Origin: Microvirga sp. 3-52
GTDB taxonomy: Bacteria; Pseudomonadota; Alphaproteobacteria; Rhizobiales; Beijerinckiaceae
Assembly (NCBI RefSeq): GCF_018383585.1
Contig: NZ_JAHAMK010000003.1
Coordinates: 1-64,000, forward strand
DNA: 64,000 nucleotides
Direction of reading: 5' to 3'
Shown here: piece after piece, positions 54,069 through 63,214 of the stretch
Position numbering within the stretch: the first letter of the stretch is position 1
How the letters are laid out: each line of letters begins with the position of its first letter
Position numbers and translations under genes: made by a program
Notes under the pieces: model-generated
The model's database searches: none
The model's input: the letters and a program-made list of their open reading frames with translations, nothing else
What the model was told of the DNA's origin: nothing

Positions 54069-56159
54069 CTATGGATAGAACTTTGCCCCTGAGGCGGCGC
54101 GGCTGACGAGGCCGTCGGCCGGTTCCCAGCCGGGCCCGTCCCGTTCGGCACGCTCCTTCACCTGAGCGAGAATCGGCTGCAGCCCCACACGGTCCGCCTC
54201 GAACAGGGGCCCGCCGCGCCAGGCGGGATAGCCATAGCCGTGCATCATCACCACATCCACGTCGAGCGGACGCTCGACGATGCGCTCGTCCAGGATCTTG
54301 CAGGCTTCGTTGACGATGGCGGCCCGAATGCGGGACTGGATCTCGTCCGCCGAGATGTGCCGCCGCGTCAGTCCCCGCCGCTGCGAGGATTCCTCGACGA
54401 GGGTTGTGACGAAAGGATCGACCTCCCGCTTGCCGCCCTCGTAGCGATACCAGCCCGCGCCGGTCTTGCGCCCGAAGCGTCCTGCCTCGCAGAGCCGGTC
54501 GGCAATGTCGACATAGCGCTCGCGCGGATCGCGGCTGGGCGCCAGGCGCTTGCGGCGCGCCCAGGCGATGTCGAGCCCGGCGAGATCCGATACGGCGAAG
54601 GGTCCCATCGGGAAGCCGAACGCCTCCAGGGCGGCATCGATCTCGTGCGGCAGGGCGCCTTCCTCGAGCAGATACTCCGCCTGCAGGCGATAGCGCGACA
54701 GGATGCGGTTTCCCACGAAGCCGTCGCAGACGCGGCAGACGACGGGAATCTTGCGCAGGCGCTTGGCGAGGCCAAGCCCCGTGGCAACGACGTCGTCGGC
54801 GGTTTTGTCGGTCCGCACGATCTCGAGGAGCTTCATCACGTTGGCCGGGCTGAAGAAATGCAGTCCCACCACGTCAGCCGGCCGCGAAGTGGCATCGGCT
54901 ATCAGATTGATATCAAGGTAACTGGTATTCGTTGCCAGAACGGTTCCAGGTGGAAGAATCCCGTCGAGATCGCGGAACAGCGCCCTTTTGACCTCCAGAT
55001 CCTCGAACACCGCTTCGATGACGAGATCCCGATCCGATAGGGAGCTCGTTCCAAGCGCATACCCAACGGCCTGCAGGCGCTCATCCCTCGCTGCCGCCGT
55101 GAGCCGACCGCTCGCAACCTGCTTGTCGTAGATATCCGCGATCCGTGTCCGTCCGACGGCAAGAGCCTGTTCGCTCGTCTCGACGACCTTGACGTCGAAG
55201 CCCGCATCCGCAAAGGCGATGGCGATGCCGGAGCCCATGGTTCCGGCGCCGACGATCCCGACCTTCTGAACGGGGCGAGATTCAATGGAATCGAGGCCCG
55301 GAAGACGCGTTACCTCCCGTTCGGCAAAGAAGGCATGGCGCAGGGCGGCCGACTGTTCGGACGAGCGCAGTTCCAGGAACGTCTCGCGCTCGCGCGCCAG
55401 CCCGTCCTCGAGCGGAAGGCTTGCGGACGACAGAACGAGTTCCGCAGCCTTGCCTGGCGCCTCGGCGCCTCTCGCCTTCCTGCGGATCTCCGCGATTCTT
55501 GCCGATGCCGCTTCCGCATCCATCGGCGCCACAGGTCGCTCCCCGGTGCGGCGTAGCGGCTGACTGATCAGTTCCCGTGCAAGCTCCATTGCATCCTGGC
55601 GCAGATCGCCGGAGGAGAGGCGGTCGATGAGGCCAAGGCGCAGGGCTTCCGCCGCCCTCACGGGCCTTCCGCTCGTCACGAGATCGAGGGCAGCCTCCAG
55701 CCCGACGAGACGCGGCAGGCGCTGCGTGCCGCCGGCTCCCGGGACCAGCCCGAGCTTGACCTCCGGCAGGCCGAAGCTTGCCCCCGGCTCGGCCACACGG
55801 GCATGGCAGGCCAGCGCAATCTCGCAGCCCCCACCCAGGGCCGTGCCGTGGATGGCGGCCACAACCGGCTTAGAGCAGGCTTCGATGGCATCGATCACAT
55901 CCGGCAGGTGCGGCTCGCGTGGGGGCTGGCCAAACTCGCGGATGTCGGCTCCCGCCACGAAGGTGCGGCCGGCACAGGCAATCACGACGGCTTCGACCTG
56001 CGGATTGCGGGCGATCTCATGGATCGCCGCGAGCAATCCGGCTCTCACCGACTGCGACGTTGCGTTGACCGGAGGATGATCGATTTCGATCAAAGCGACC
56101 GGGGCAGTGAGGATCACCCTGACCGGCCCGGCTCCCTCAGAGGACGAGGTCTCTGTCAT
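54069..56159 (-). CDS. bifunctional enoyl-CoA hydratase / 3-hydroxyacyl-CoA dehydrogenase (FadJ-like)
   Basis: A 696-residue fused enzyme. The N-terminal crotonase domain (about residues 10-195) has G-G-G-C-E-I-A-L-A and [15 protein letters not shown], with both catalytic glutamates in place. The NAD-binding domain (about 295-475) has [14 protein letters not shown] and the 3HCDH motif L-H-F-F-S-P-A; the C-terminal dimer domains (about 480-690) have F-V-G-N-R-I-L and M-M-H-G-Y-G-Y-P. In phenylacetate breakdown this could combine PaaF- and PaaH-type steps, although general beta-oxidation is also possible. It overlaps paaZ by four bases (ATGA), which favours the phenylacetate role. Confidence 0.9.
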   Translation of the reverse strand: MTETSSSEGAGPVRVILTAPVALIEIDHPPVNATSQSVRAGLLAAIHEIARNPQVEAVVIACAGRTFVAGADIREFGQPPREPHLPDVIDAIEACSKPVVAAIHGTALGGGCEIALACHARVAEPGASFGLPEVKLGLVPGAGGTQRLPRLVGLEAALDLVTSGRPVRAAEALRLGLIDRLSSGDLRQDAMELARELISQPLRRTGERPVAPMDAEAASARIAEIRRKARGAEAPGKAAELVLSSASLPLEDGLARERETFLELRSSEQSAALRHAFFAEREVTRLPGLDSIESRPVQKVGIVGAGTMGSGIAIAFADAGFDVKVVETSEQALAVGRTRIADIYDKQVASGRLTAAARDERLQAVGYALGTSSLSDRDLVIEAVFEDLEVKRALFRDLDGILPPGTVLATNTSYLDINLIADATSRPADVVGLHFFSPANVMKLLEIVRTDKTADDVVATGLGLAKRLRKIPVVCRVCDGFVGNRILSRYRLQAEYLLEEGALPHEIDAALEAFGFPMGPFAVSDLAGLDIAWARRKRLAPSRDPRERYVDIADRLCEAGRFGRKTGAGWYRYEGGKREVDPFVTTLVEESSQRRGLTRRHISADEIQSRIRAAIVNEACKILDERIVERPLDVDVVMMHGYGYPAWRGGPLFEADRVGLQPILAQVKERAERDGPGWEPADGLVSRAASGAKFYP

Positions 56160-58183
56160 GGACGCACCGCGTTCATCGTAAGCAGTTCATAGGTCGCGAC
56201 CGTTTCGCCCGTGTCGGTCGTGATCTCCACGTCCCAGCGCACCTCACCGTACTGCTCATTGCGAGGCGATTTCGACTTCGCCGTCAGCCGCACCTTGATC
56301 GTCTCGCCCGGCTGAACGGGCCTGATGAAGCGCAGGGAATCGAGGCCGTAATTGGCGAGCACCGGTCCGAGATCCGGATCGACGAACAGGCCTGCCGCGA
56401 AGGACAGCAGCAGATAGCCATGGGCCACGCGGCCGGGGAAGAACGGATGGTTCTTCGTGGCTTCCTCGCTCATATGGGCATAAAAGGTGTCGCCGGTGAA
56501 TTTGGCGAAGTGCTCGATGTCCTCGAGCGTGATCGTGCGTTCCTTCGACACGAAGGTCTGGCCGATGGCGAGATCCTCGAAATAGTAGCGGAAGGGGTGC
56601 CGTTCCTCTTCAACGGTCGGAGCGCCCTTGATCCAGCTTTGCGTCACACGCGAGAGCATGGCGGGCGAGCCCTGCAGGGCTGTGCGCTGCATGTAATGGT
56701 GCACGCCGCGCATGCCGCCGAGTTCCTCGCCGCCGCCGGCACGTCCCGGTCCGCCATGGACCATGTGCGGCATCGGCGAGCCATGACCGGTCTGCTCCTT
56801 GGCACAGTCGCGGTCGATCAGCACCAGACGGCCGTGGAACGCGCCGACGCCGAAGACGAGGTCGGCTGCCGTGGCGGGATCATAGGTGTAGAGGGAGGCC
56901 ACGAGGCTGCCGTCGCCGCGATTGGCCAGGGCCACGGCCTGATCGAGACCGTCATAGCCCATTACGGTGCAGACCGGGCCGAAGGCCTCGACGCTATGCA
57001 CGTTGGTGGCGCGGATCGGGTCTGGGCAATGCAGCAGGAGAGGAGGAATGAAGGCGCCGCGCTCCCGGTCCGCGCCCTCGACCGTGAAGTTGTCCGGATC
57101 ACCAATAACGATATCGGCCTCTGTCCGCAGCTTCGCCACCTGCGCGAGCACATCGCGGCGCTGTCCGAGACCGACGACGGGTCCCATGCGGACGCCCTCG
57201 AGCTCGGGATTGCCGACCTTGATCTTGGAAAGCCGCTCGCCCAGAGCCTCGATCACGGCAGGCACATGCGCATTGGGGGCAATGGCGCGCCGGATCGCCG
57301 TGCATTTCTGGCCTGCCTTGACCGTCATCTCCTTCGCGACCTCCTTGATGAAGAGATCGAATTCCGGCGTGCCCGGTCCAGCGTCAGGTGCAAGGATGGC
57401 CGCATTGAGAGAGTCGCGCTCGGCGATGAAGCGTACGGATTCGCGCGCGATCACCGGATGGCGCTGCAGCTTCTGGGCCGTGTCGGCTGAGCCGGTGAAT
57501 GATACGACGTCCTGACAGGTCAGGTGGTCGAAAAGATCGCCCGTAGAGCCTACGATGCATTGAAGCGCACCGTCGGGAAGGATGCGCGATTCCGCGATCA
57601 TGCGCACGAGCGCATGCGCCACATAGGACGTGATCGTCGCAGGTTTCGTGACCACCGGTACGCCGGCCAGGATTGCAGGCGCCAGCTTTTCGAGCATGCC
57701 CCAACAGGGGAAGTTGAAGGCATTGATATGAACGGCAACGCCATTGAGAGGCGTCATCACGTGCTGTCCGACGAAGCTGCCGCCCTTGGAGAGAGGCTCA
57801 ATGGCGCCATCCAGGAGGAAGGTGGTGTTGGGCAGTTCCCGGCGGCCCTTGGAGGCATAGACGAAGAGGGTGCCGATGCCGCCATCCACGTCGATGAAAT
57901 TGTCGGTTCGGGTGGTGCCGGTCTGGTAGGAAAGCGTGTAGAGCTGGTCCTTGCGCTCTGATAGATAAATGGCAAGACGTTTCAGAAGTTCTGCACGTTG
58001 ATGGAAAGTGAGCTTCCGCAGGCTGGGGCCGCCGACCTGACGGGCGTAGGCCAGCACCTCGCCCATGTCGAGACCGCCATTGGCGACCTGCGCGACCACA
58101 TCTCCGGTGACGGCGCTGCGAATTTCGGCCAGCTCCTGACCGGGCGACATCCAACTTCCGCGAACGAAGCTCTCGAGTCTCAT
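56156..58183 (-). CDS. paaZ: oxepin-CoA hydrolase / 3-oxo-5,6-dehydrosuberyl-CoA semialdehyde dehydrogenase PaaZ
   Basis: A 675-residue bifunctional enzyme that opens the oxepin-CoA ring and oxidises the aldehyde. The aldehyde-dehydrogenase part (about 1-520) has catalytic Cys in A-G-Q-K-C-T-A-I-R-R and the conserved E in I-A-E-R-D-S-L-N; the C-terminal MaoC-type hydratase (about 535-675) has D-T-F-Y-A-H-M-S and G-R-V-A-H-G-Y-L-L-L. It matches E. coli PaaZ in length and motifs. The ATG at 58183 follows AAGG; the open frame continues 60 bases further and is not used. It lies divergent from paaX. Confidence 0.96.
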   Translation of the reverse strand: MRLESFVRGSWMSPGQELAEIRSAVTGDVVAQVANGGLDMGEVLAYARQVGGPSLRKLTFHQRAELLKRLAIYLSERKDQLYTLSYQTGTTRTDNFIDVDGGIGTLFVYASKGRRELPNTTFLLDGAIEPLSKGGSFVGQHVMTPLNGVAVHINAFNFPCWGMLEKLAPAILAGVPVVTKPATITSYVAHALVRMIAESRILPDGALQCIVGSTGDLFDHLTCQDVVSFTGSADTAQKLQRHPVIARESVRFIAERDSLNAAILAPDAGPGTPEFDLFIKEVAKEMTVKAGQKCTAIRRAIAPNAHVPAVIEALGERLSKIKVGNPELEGVRMGPVVGLGQRRDVLAQVAKLRTEADIVIGDPDNFTVEGADRERGAFIPPLLLHCPDPIRATNVHSVEAFGPVCTVMGYDGLDQAVALANRGDGSLVASLYTYDPATAADLVFGVGAFHGRLVLIDRDCAKEQTGHGSPMPHMVHGGPGRAGGGEELGGMRGVHHYMQRTALQGSPAMLSRVTQSWIKGAPTVEEERHPFRYYFEDLAIGQTFVSKERTITLEDIEHFAKFTGDTFYAHMSEEATKNHPFFPGRVAHGYLLLSFAAGLFVDPDLGPVLANYGLDSLRFIRPVQPGETIKVRLTAKSKSPRNEQYGEVRWDVEITTDTGETVATYELLTMNAVRP

Positions 58184-58244
58184 TGGGACACCTTGGAATG
58201 ATGAATGTGCGGCCGCATTGGCCTTGCCGCACCTTTCGGGCATT

Positions 58245-58266
58245 ATTGACCGACCGGTCGGTTAGT
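58245..58266. promoter_or_regulatory. TetR/PaaR-type palindromic operator upstream of paaZ
   Basis: The core ACCGACCGGTCGGT (58249-58262) is a perfect 14-bp palindrome, followed by T-AGT and preceded by ATTG. The layout ACCG-NN-CG-NN-CGGT-N-AGT equals, as I recall, the 22-bp site of the TetR-family regulator PaaR of Corynebacterium, with one mismatch in the left flank. It lies 62 bases upstream of paaZ and about 130 bases upstream of paaX. No tetR gene is in the window. Confidence 0.6.
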
Positions 58267-58395
58267 CAAGGAATTTTGGCGAGGCCCGGTGCAGGAGCCA
58301 TGGCTCGACAGGCATGGTGAACAGCGAGTAGGTGAGGGAAAGACAGGCCGAGGAGGCGAATGCCGCTTCGGTCCTGATAACCGGAGCAGGCTTGC

Positions 58396-59292
58396 ATGGC
58401 AGCGTTTGTGGAGACCCTCCTGGACAGGTTTCACGAGCGGACACCGATCCGGGCGGGATCGCTGATCGTGACAGTCTTTGGAGACGCTGTGGTGCCGAGG
58501 GGCGGGGTTCTGTCCCTGACCACGCTGCACGAGATCATGCGGGCCTTCCGCATCAGCGACACGCTTGTCAGGACGGCCCTGTCCCGTCTCGTCTCCGAAG
58601 GTTGGTTCGAGCGCTGGAAGGTCGGGCGCAACAGCTACTACCGTCTGACGCCTCAAGGGCATGAGGCTTTCGCCGAAGCCACGCAGCGGATCTATACCGA
58701 TCCGCCTCAGAACTGGCAGGGATCCTTCGATCTCCTCCTGCTCGAGAATGCTCAGGACCGGAGCGCGCTCCGGGCCGAGCTCTCGGCGGCGGGCTACGGC
58801 TCCCTCGGGCCGGATCTCCTGTTGGCGGCTGCGGCATCGGGCGGCAAGACGGGGCCCTTCCTGAGACTTGCGGCGTCCCCGGCCGATCTGCCGACGGCTC
58901 GCAGACTGGTGGAAAGGGCGTGGCCTCTGGCCGACATCGAGAGCCGCTACAGGCGTTTCATCGACACGTATGCGGGCATCCTTGGCGCATTGGAGCGAGG
59001 CGCCGGGTTCACGAATCTCGACGCTCTGCTGGTCCGTATCCTCCTGATCCACGATTACCGCCGGGCTGTTCTGAAGGACCCGCTGCTGCCGGCCCAACTC
59101 CTCCCCCGGCCTTGGGCCGGAACGGCGGCCCGCGCTCTCTGCGGCACGATCTACAGGACGGTGCTCCCGGCCGCTGAGCACTGGATCGACGCCCATGCCC
59201 AGAACGATGTGGGACCGCTGCCTGCGGTCGATCGAGACTTCCGGCAGCGCTTCGCGTCCTTGGAGCCGAGTGCCGAATTGAAGATCGGATGA
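58396..59292 (+). CDS. paaX: phenylacetate operon repressor PaaX
   Basis: A 298-residue regulator with an N-terminal winged helix (about residues 20-95, S-L-I-V-T-V-F-G-D-A-V-V-P-R-G-G and D-T-L-V-R-T-A-L-S-R-L-V-S-E-G-W-F) and the PaaX-type C-terminal part (S-R-Y-R-R-F-I-D-T-Y, R-I-L-L-I-H-D-Y-R-R). Known PaaX represses paa promoters and is released by phenylacetyl-CoA. Size is close to the E. coli protein (316). The start ATG follows GGAG. Located between the paaZ block and the paaABCDE genes it probably controls. Confidence 0.94.
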   Translation: MAAFVETLLDRFHERTPIRAGSLIVTVFGDAVVPRGGVLSLTTLHEIMRAFRISDTLVRTALSRLVSEGWFERWKVGRNSYYRLTPQGHEAFAEATQRIYTDPPQNWQGSFDLLLLENAQDRSALRAELSAAGYGSLGPDLLLAAAASGGKTGPFLRLAASPADLPTARRLVERAWPLADIESRYRRFIDTYAGILGALERGAGFTNLDALLVRILLIHDYRRAVLKDPLLPAQLLPRPWAGTAARALCGTIYRTVLPAAEHWIDAHAQNDVGPLPAVDRDFRQRFASLEPSAELKIG

Positions 59293-59299
59293 CAGATAC

Positions 59300-59341
59300 G
59301 TTACACAAATTTCTTGAATTATCGATTTTCTGTGACATATT
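59300..59341 (+). promoter_or_regulatory. putative paaA promoter with overlapping inverted repeat
   Basis: TTGAAT (59314-59319), 16 bases, CATATT (59336-59341) is a plausible promoter in an AT-rich stretch. Around it, GTTACACAAA (59300-59309) and TTTCTGTGAC (59327-59336) form an imperfect inverted repeat with centres 27 bases apart, so a bound dimer would cover the promoter. PaaX is the obvious candidate. The next 180 bases before paaA form its leader. Confidence 0.45.
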
Positions 59342-59520
59342 AGAGAGGCCCGCGAAGAGTCGGAGAGGCATGTCGTTTGCATGCCGATACCCGGAATGGC
59401 GCCGAATGGCGGCTCCAGCAGGCAAAAGCTTCGGTCCACGCTCGATACGGCTCAGCCATCTTGAAGAGCCGTTCGGGAAGGGAAGAGGCCGCCAAGGCAG
59501 CGAAGTCAGGGAGAAGCGCC

Positions 59521-60516
59521 GTGTATGCACAGATGGTGAAAACGGGCGTTGAGCATATCCAGTCGAAGGAGGAGATGTCTCCTGAGGAGCGTGCCTTCCA
59601 GGATCGTGTCGATGCCGACATCAGGATCGAGCCAAAGGAGTGGATGCCGGAGGCCTATCGCAAGACCCTGATCCGGCAGATCTCCCAGCATGCCCATTCC
59701 GAGATTATCGGCATGCAGCCCGAGGGCAACTGGATCACGCGCGCGCCGACCCTGGAGCGCAAGGCCATCCTGCTCGCCAAGGTACAGGACGAGGCGGGCC
59801 ATGGCCTCTACCTTTACTGCGCCGCCGAGACGCTCGGCGTGAGCCGCGACGAACTCTTGGAGCAGCTCAACAGCGGCAAGGCCAAGTATTCCAGCATCTT
59901 CAACTACCCGACGCTCACCTGGGCCGATATCGGCGCCATCGGCTGGCTCGTGGACGGTGCTGCGATCATGAACCAGGTGCCGTTGCAGCGCTGCTCCTAC
60001 GGGCCCTATTCCCGCGCCATGATCCGCATCTGCAAGGAGGAGAGCTTCCATCAGCGGCAGGGCTATGACGCGATGACGAAGCTTGCCCGCGGCACGCCCG
60101 AGCAGAAGCAGATGGCGCAGGATGCGCTGAACCGCTGGTGGTGGCCGTCGCTGATGATGTTTGGTCCGTCCGATGCGGAATCGGTCCACAGCGCCCAGTC
60201 CCTGCGCTGGAAGATCAAGATCAATTCCAACGACGAGTTGCGCCAGAAATTCGTCGACCAGACCGTGCCGCAGGCCGAGTATCTCGGCCTCACCGTTCCC
60301 GATCCGGATCTCAAGTGGAACGCGGAGCGCGGCCATTACGATTTCGGCGAGATCAACTGGGACGAGTTCTATCAGGTGATCGCCGGCAACGGCCCTTGCA
60401 ATCGTCAGCGCCTGCGCACGCGCGTGAAGGCCTATGAAGAGGGGCAATGGGTGCGCGATGCGGCGGACGCCTATGCGGCGAAGAAGGCGGCGCGGGCGCA
60501 AGTCAAGGCGGCATAA
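59521..60516 (+). CDS. paaA: phenylacetyl-CoA 1,2-epoxidase catalytic subunit PaaA
   Basis: A 331-residue ferritin-like diiron oxygenase subunit. Iron-binding motifs E91-A-G-H94 and E174-S-F-H177 are intact, with a further conserved Glu in [10 protein letters not shown]. The G-P-S-D-A-E-S segment is family-typical. The GTG at 59521 has GGGAG upstream and gives the usual M-Y-A-Q-M-V start; an ATG 12 bases later is the alternative, and the frame upstream of 59521 is not coding. First gene of the paaABCDE operon. Confidence 0.97.
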   Translation: MYAQMVKTGVEHIQSKEEMSPEERAFQDRVDADIRIEPKEWMPEAYRKTLIRQISQHAHSEIIGMQPEGNWITRAPTLERKAILLAKVQDEAGHGLYLYCAAETLGVSRDELLEQLNSGKAKYSSIFNYPTLTWADIGAIGWLVDGAAIMNQVPLQRCSYGPYSRAMIRICKEESFHQRQGYDAMTKLARGTPEQKQMAQDALNRWWWPSLMMFGPSDAESVHSAQSLRWKIKINSNDELRQKFVDQTVPQAEYLGLTVPDPDLKWNAERGHYDFGEINWDEFYQVIAGNGPCNRQRLRTRVKAYEEGQWVRDAADAYAAKKAARAQVKAA

Positions 60517-60530
60517 GCAGGGGAGCAGGA

Positions 60531-60821
60531 ATGACAAACAAGAAGGAATGGCCTCTCTGGGAGGTGTTCATCCGGAGCCAGCATGGCCTCGCGCACCGGC
60601 ATGTGGGCAGCCTGCACGCGTCCGATGCGGAGATGGCGATCATGAACGCGCGCGATGTCTATACCCGCCGCAACGAAGGCGTCAGCATCTGGGTCGTGAG
60701 GGCATCCGATATTGCGGCAAGCTCGCCTGGCGAAAAGGGACCGCTGTTCGATCCCGCCAACAGCAAGGTCTATCGCCACCCGACCTTCTACGAGATTCCC
60801 GAAGAGCTGGGGCATATGTGA
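60531..60821 (+). CDS. paaB: phenylacetyl-CoA epoxidase subunit PaaB
   Basis: A 96-residue subunit: E-W-P-L-W-E-V-F-I-R-S, H-V-G-S-L-H-A, A-R-D-V-Y-T-R-R and a final Y-E-I-P-E. The ATG at 60531 follows GGGGAGCAGGA, and the stop overlaps the paaC ATG. The protein bridges PaaAC dimers in known complexes. Normal length. Confidence 0.96.
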   Translation: MTNKKEWPLWEVFIRSQHGLAHRHVGSLHASDAEMAIMNARDVYTRRNEGVSIWVVRASDIAASSPGEKGPLFDPANSKVYRHPTFYEIPEELGHM

Positions 60822-61579
60822 TGAACCAGCAGGACGCTCTCTTCGAGTATCTGCTGCGCCTCGGCGATAATGCCCTGATCCTCGGGCACCGCCTGTCGGA
60901 ATGGTGCGGGCATTCGCCGGCGCTCGAGGAGGATCTGGCGCTCTCCAATGTCGCCCTCGACCTCATCGGGCAGACGCAGCTCTGGCTGAACCTTGCCAGC
61001 GAAGTCGAAGGCAAGGGACGGGACGCCGACAAGCTCGCTTATCTTCGTGATGGGCGCGACTTCCGCAATGTCCTTCTCGTCGAGCAGCCGAATGGCGACT
61101 TCGCCGTCACAATGGCGCGACAGTTCTATTTCGACGCCTGGCATTACCTGCTGCTGCGCGAACTGGCCGGCTCGAAGCACCCCCGCATCGCCGAGATTGC
61201 CGCGAAGGGCCTCAAGGAGGTCACGTATCACCTTGAGCGGAGCCGCGACTGGGTGCTGCGCCTCGGGGACGGCACGGAGGAAAGCCATCGCCGCATGCAG
61301 ACGGCCATCGACGATCTCTGGATGTATACGGGCGAGCTGTTCGAGAGCGACGAGATCGATCAAGCCATGGCTGGCGAAGGTCTCGGGCCCGATCTCGCGA
61401 CGCTGCACGAGCCTTGGCTCGGCCTCGTTCGCGCAACCGCCGAGGAGGCGACGCTGAGCTTGCCGGAGCCGGGCTGGGCGCAGAAGGGTGGCAAGCGCGG
61501 CATCCACAGTGAGCATCTCGGCTACATCCTGGCCGATCTCCAATTCCTGCAGCGGGCCTATCCCAACGCTACGTGGTAG
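60821..61579 (+). CDS. paaC: phenylacetyl-CoA epoxidase structural subunit PaaC
   Basis: A 252-residue ferritin-like protein without a full diiron site; D-A-W-H replaces the E-x-x-H motif. Family motifs: L-G-D-N-A-L-I-L-G-H-R-L-S-E-W-C-G-H and G-K-R-G-I-H-S-E-H-L-G-Y. The ATG at 60821 overlaps the paaB stop (TGATG); the longer open frame upstream runs through paaB and is not used. Structural partner of PaaA. Confidence 0.96.
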   Translation: MNQQDALFEYLLRLGDNALILGHRLSEWCGHSPALEEDLALSNVALDLIGQTQLWLNLASEVEGKGRDADKLAYLRDGRDFRNVLLVEQPNGDFAVTMARQFYFDAWHYLLLRELAGSKHPRIAEIAAKGLKEVTYHLERSRDWVLRLGDGTEESHRRMQTAIDDLWMYTGELFESDEIDQAMAGEGLGPDLATLHEPWLGLVRATAEEATLSLPEPGWAQKGGKRGIHSEHLGYILADLQFLQRAYPNATW

Positions 61580-61592
61580 GGAGCGAGGGGCG

Positions 61593-62105
61593 ATGATCGA
61601 CAGCCTGACACGGCCCGATCCGGATCAGATCAGAACCTGGCTGGAAGATGTTTCCGATCCGGAGGTGCCGGCCGTCTCCGTCATGGATCTCGGCATCGTC
61701 CGCGATGTGCAATGGCGTGGTGACGAACTCGTCGTTGCCATCACGCCCACCTATTCGGGCTGCCCCGCCACGAGCGTCATCGCTTTCGAGATCGAAGCCG
61801 CCCTGCGGGCAAGAGGGATCGACTGCTTGCGCATCGAGCGGCGGCTCTCGCCACCCTGGACAACGGATTGGATCACGCAGGAAGGACGGCAAAGGCTCCA
61901 AGCCTATGGCATCGCGCCGCCCGCCGAGAATGCGGGCCGGCCATCGCCCTTCGACCGCTTTCTGCGGAAGGACCTCGTGATCGCATGCCCACGCTGCAAA
62001 TCCGAGAACACTGATCGGGTGAGCGAGTTCGGCTCGACGCCATGCAAGGCCCAGTACCGGTGCCGCGACTGCCTCGAGCCATTCGACTACTTCAAGTGCA
62101 TTTGA
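61593..62105 (+). CDS. paaD: phenylacetate degradation protein PaaD (Fe-S maturation type)
   Basis: A 170-residue protein. The N-terminal MIP18/DUF59 domain has D-P-E-V-P-A-V-S-V-M-D-L-G-I-V and T-Y-S-G-C-P-A-T. The C-terminal Cys cluster has C-P-R-C, C-K-A-Q, C-R-D-C and F-K-C-I. PaaD is thought to load the iron-sulphur cluster into PaaE. The ATG at 61593 follows a GAGGGG site. 13 bases after paaC. Confidence 0.95.
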   Translation: MIDSLTRPDPDQIRTWLEDVSDPEVPAVSVMDLGIVRDVQWRGDELVVAITPTYSGCPATSVIAFEIEAALRARGIDCLRIERRLSPPWTTDWITQEGRQRLQAYGIAPPAENAGRPSPFDRFLRKDLVIACPRCKSENTDRVSEFGSTPCKAQYRCRDCLEPFDYFKCI

Positions 62106-62121
62106 AATGAGCGGACGCTCC

Positions 62122-63198
62122 ATGACGAAGTTCTATCCCGTCACTGTTGCCGACGTGCGGCGCGAAACCCGCGACGCCATCGTTCTCACCCTCGACGTGC
62201 CGGATGAGCACAAGGACGCCTTCCGCTTTTCGCCAGGGCAATACCTGACCCTGCGCATGCATATCGACGGCGACGAGGTGCGGCGGTCCTATTCCATCTG
62301 CGCAACGCCCATGGAGGGCAGGCTCCGGGTCGGAATCAAGAGGATCGCCGGAGGAGCATTCTCCAGCTGGGCCAGCGAGCAGCTCGCGCCTGGGCAGGTC
62401 ATCGAGGCCATGCCCCCCATGGGCAATTTCTTCGTGCCCCTCGATCGGGCCCGCAAGCGCCATTTTGTGGGCTTTGCCGCAGGCAGTGGGATCACGCCGC
62501 TGCTCAGCATCATCAAGACGACGCTGGTCGCCGAACCGAAATCGTCCTTCACACTGTTCTACGGCAATCGCGCGTCGAGCTCGATCATGTTCCGCGAGGA
62601 GCTCGAGGATCTCAAGAACGAGCATCTCGACCGGTTCAGCCTGATCCATATCCTCAGCCGCGAGCAGCAGGATATCGATCTGTTCAATGGCCGGTTGAGC
62701 AAAGAGAAATGCGACCAGCTGCTCGATCACTGGATCGATGCGTCTTCGATCGATACAGCGTTCATCTGCGGACCGCAGGACATGATGCTGGGCGTCGCGC
62801 GGAGCCTCGAAGAGCACGGCCTCGACAAGCGCCAGATCAAGTTCGAGCTGTTTGCCACCTCGACCCCAAGTCGCCGTCAGCGCAGGCCCGAGGAGGCGAC
62901 GGCGGAGGATCGTAAGAACCTGTGCGAGGCGACTATCGTCATCGATGGGCGAGCCCGCACCCTGTCCTTCGAGAAGGGGACGGCGTCCGTGCTCGACGCG
63001 GCAACAGCCGAGGGTCTGGAGCTCCCCTATGCCTGCAAGGGCGGCGTCTGCTCCACCTGCCGGGCGATGCTGGTCGAAGGTGAAGTAGACATGGACGCGA
63101 ATTTTGCCCTTGAGGATTACGAGATCGCCCGGGGCTATATCCTGACCTGCCAGAGCTATCCGGTGAGCGACAGGATCCTGGTCGATTTCGACAAGTGA
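62122..63198 (+). CDS. paaE: phenylacetyl-CoA epoxidase reductase PaaE
   Basis: A 358-residue reductase with FAD- and NAD(P)-binding domains (R-R-S-Y-S-I-C near 55-65, G-S-G-I-T-P-L-L-S-I) and a C-terminal plant-type ferredoxin (A-C-K-G-G-V-C-S-T-C, with the fourth Cys in L-T-C-Q-S-Y). It supplies electrons to PaaA. The ATG at 62122 is preferred to one at 62107, since it gives the M-T-K-F-Y-P-V-T start seen in PaaE relatives; either is possible. Confidence 0.95.
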   Translation: MTKFYPVTVADVRRETRDAIVLTLDVPDEHKDAFRFSPGQYLTLRMHIDGDEVRRSYSICATPMEGRLRVGIKRIAGGAFSSWASEQLAPGQVIEAMPPMGNFFVPLDRARKRHFVGFAAGSGITPLLSIIKTTLVAEPKSSFTLFYGNRASSSIMFREELEDLKNEHLDRFSLIHILSREQQDIDLFNGRLSKEKCDQLLDHWIDASSIDTAFICGPQDMMLGVARSLEEHGLDKRQIKFELFATSTPSRRQRRPEEATAEDRKNLCEATIVIDGRARTLSFEKGTASVLDAATAEGLELPYACKGGVCSTCRAMLVEGEVDMDANFALEDYEIARGYILTCQSYPVSDRILVDFDK

Positions 63199-63214
63199 CG
63201 ACAGAGGTGCTGCC

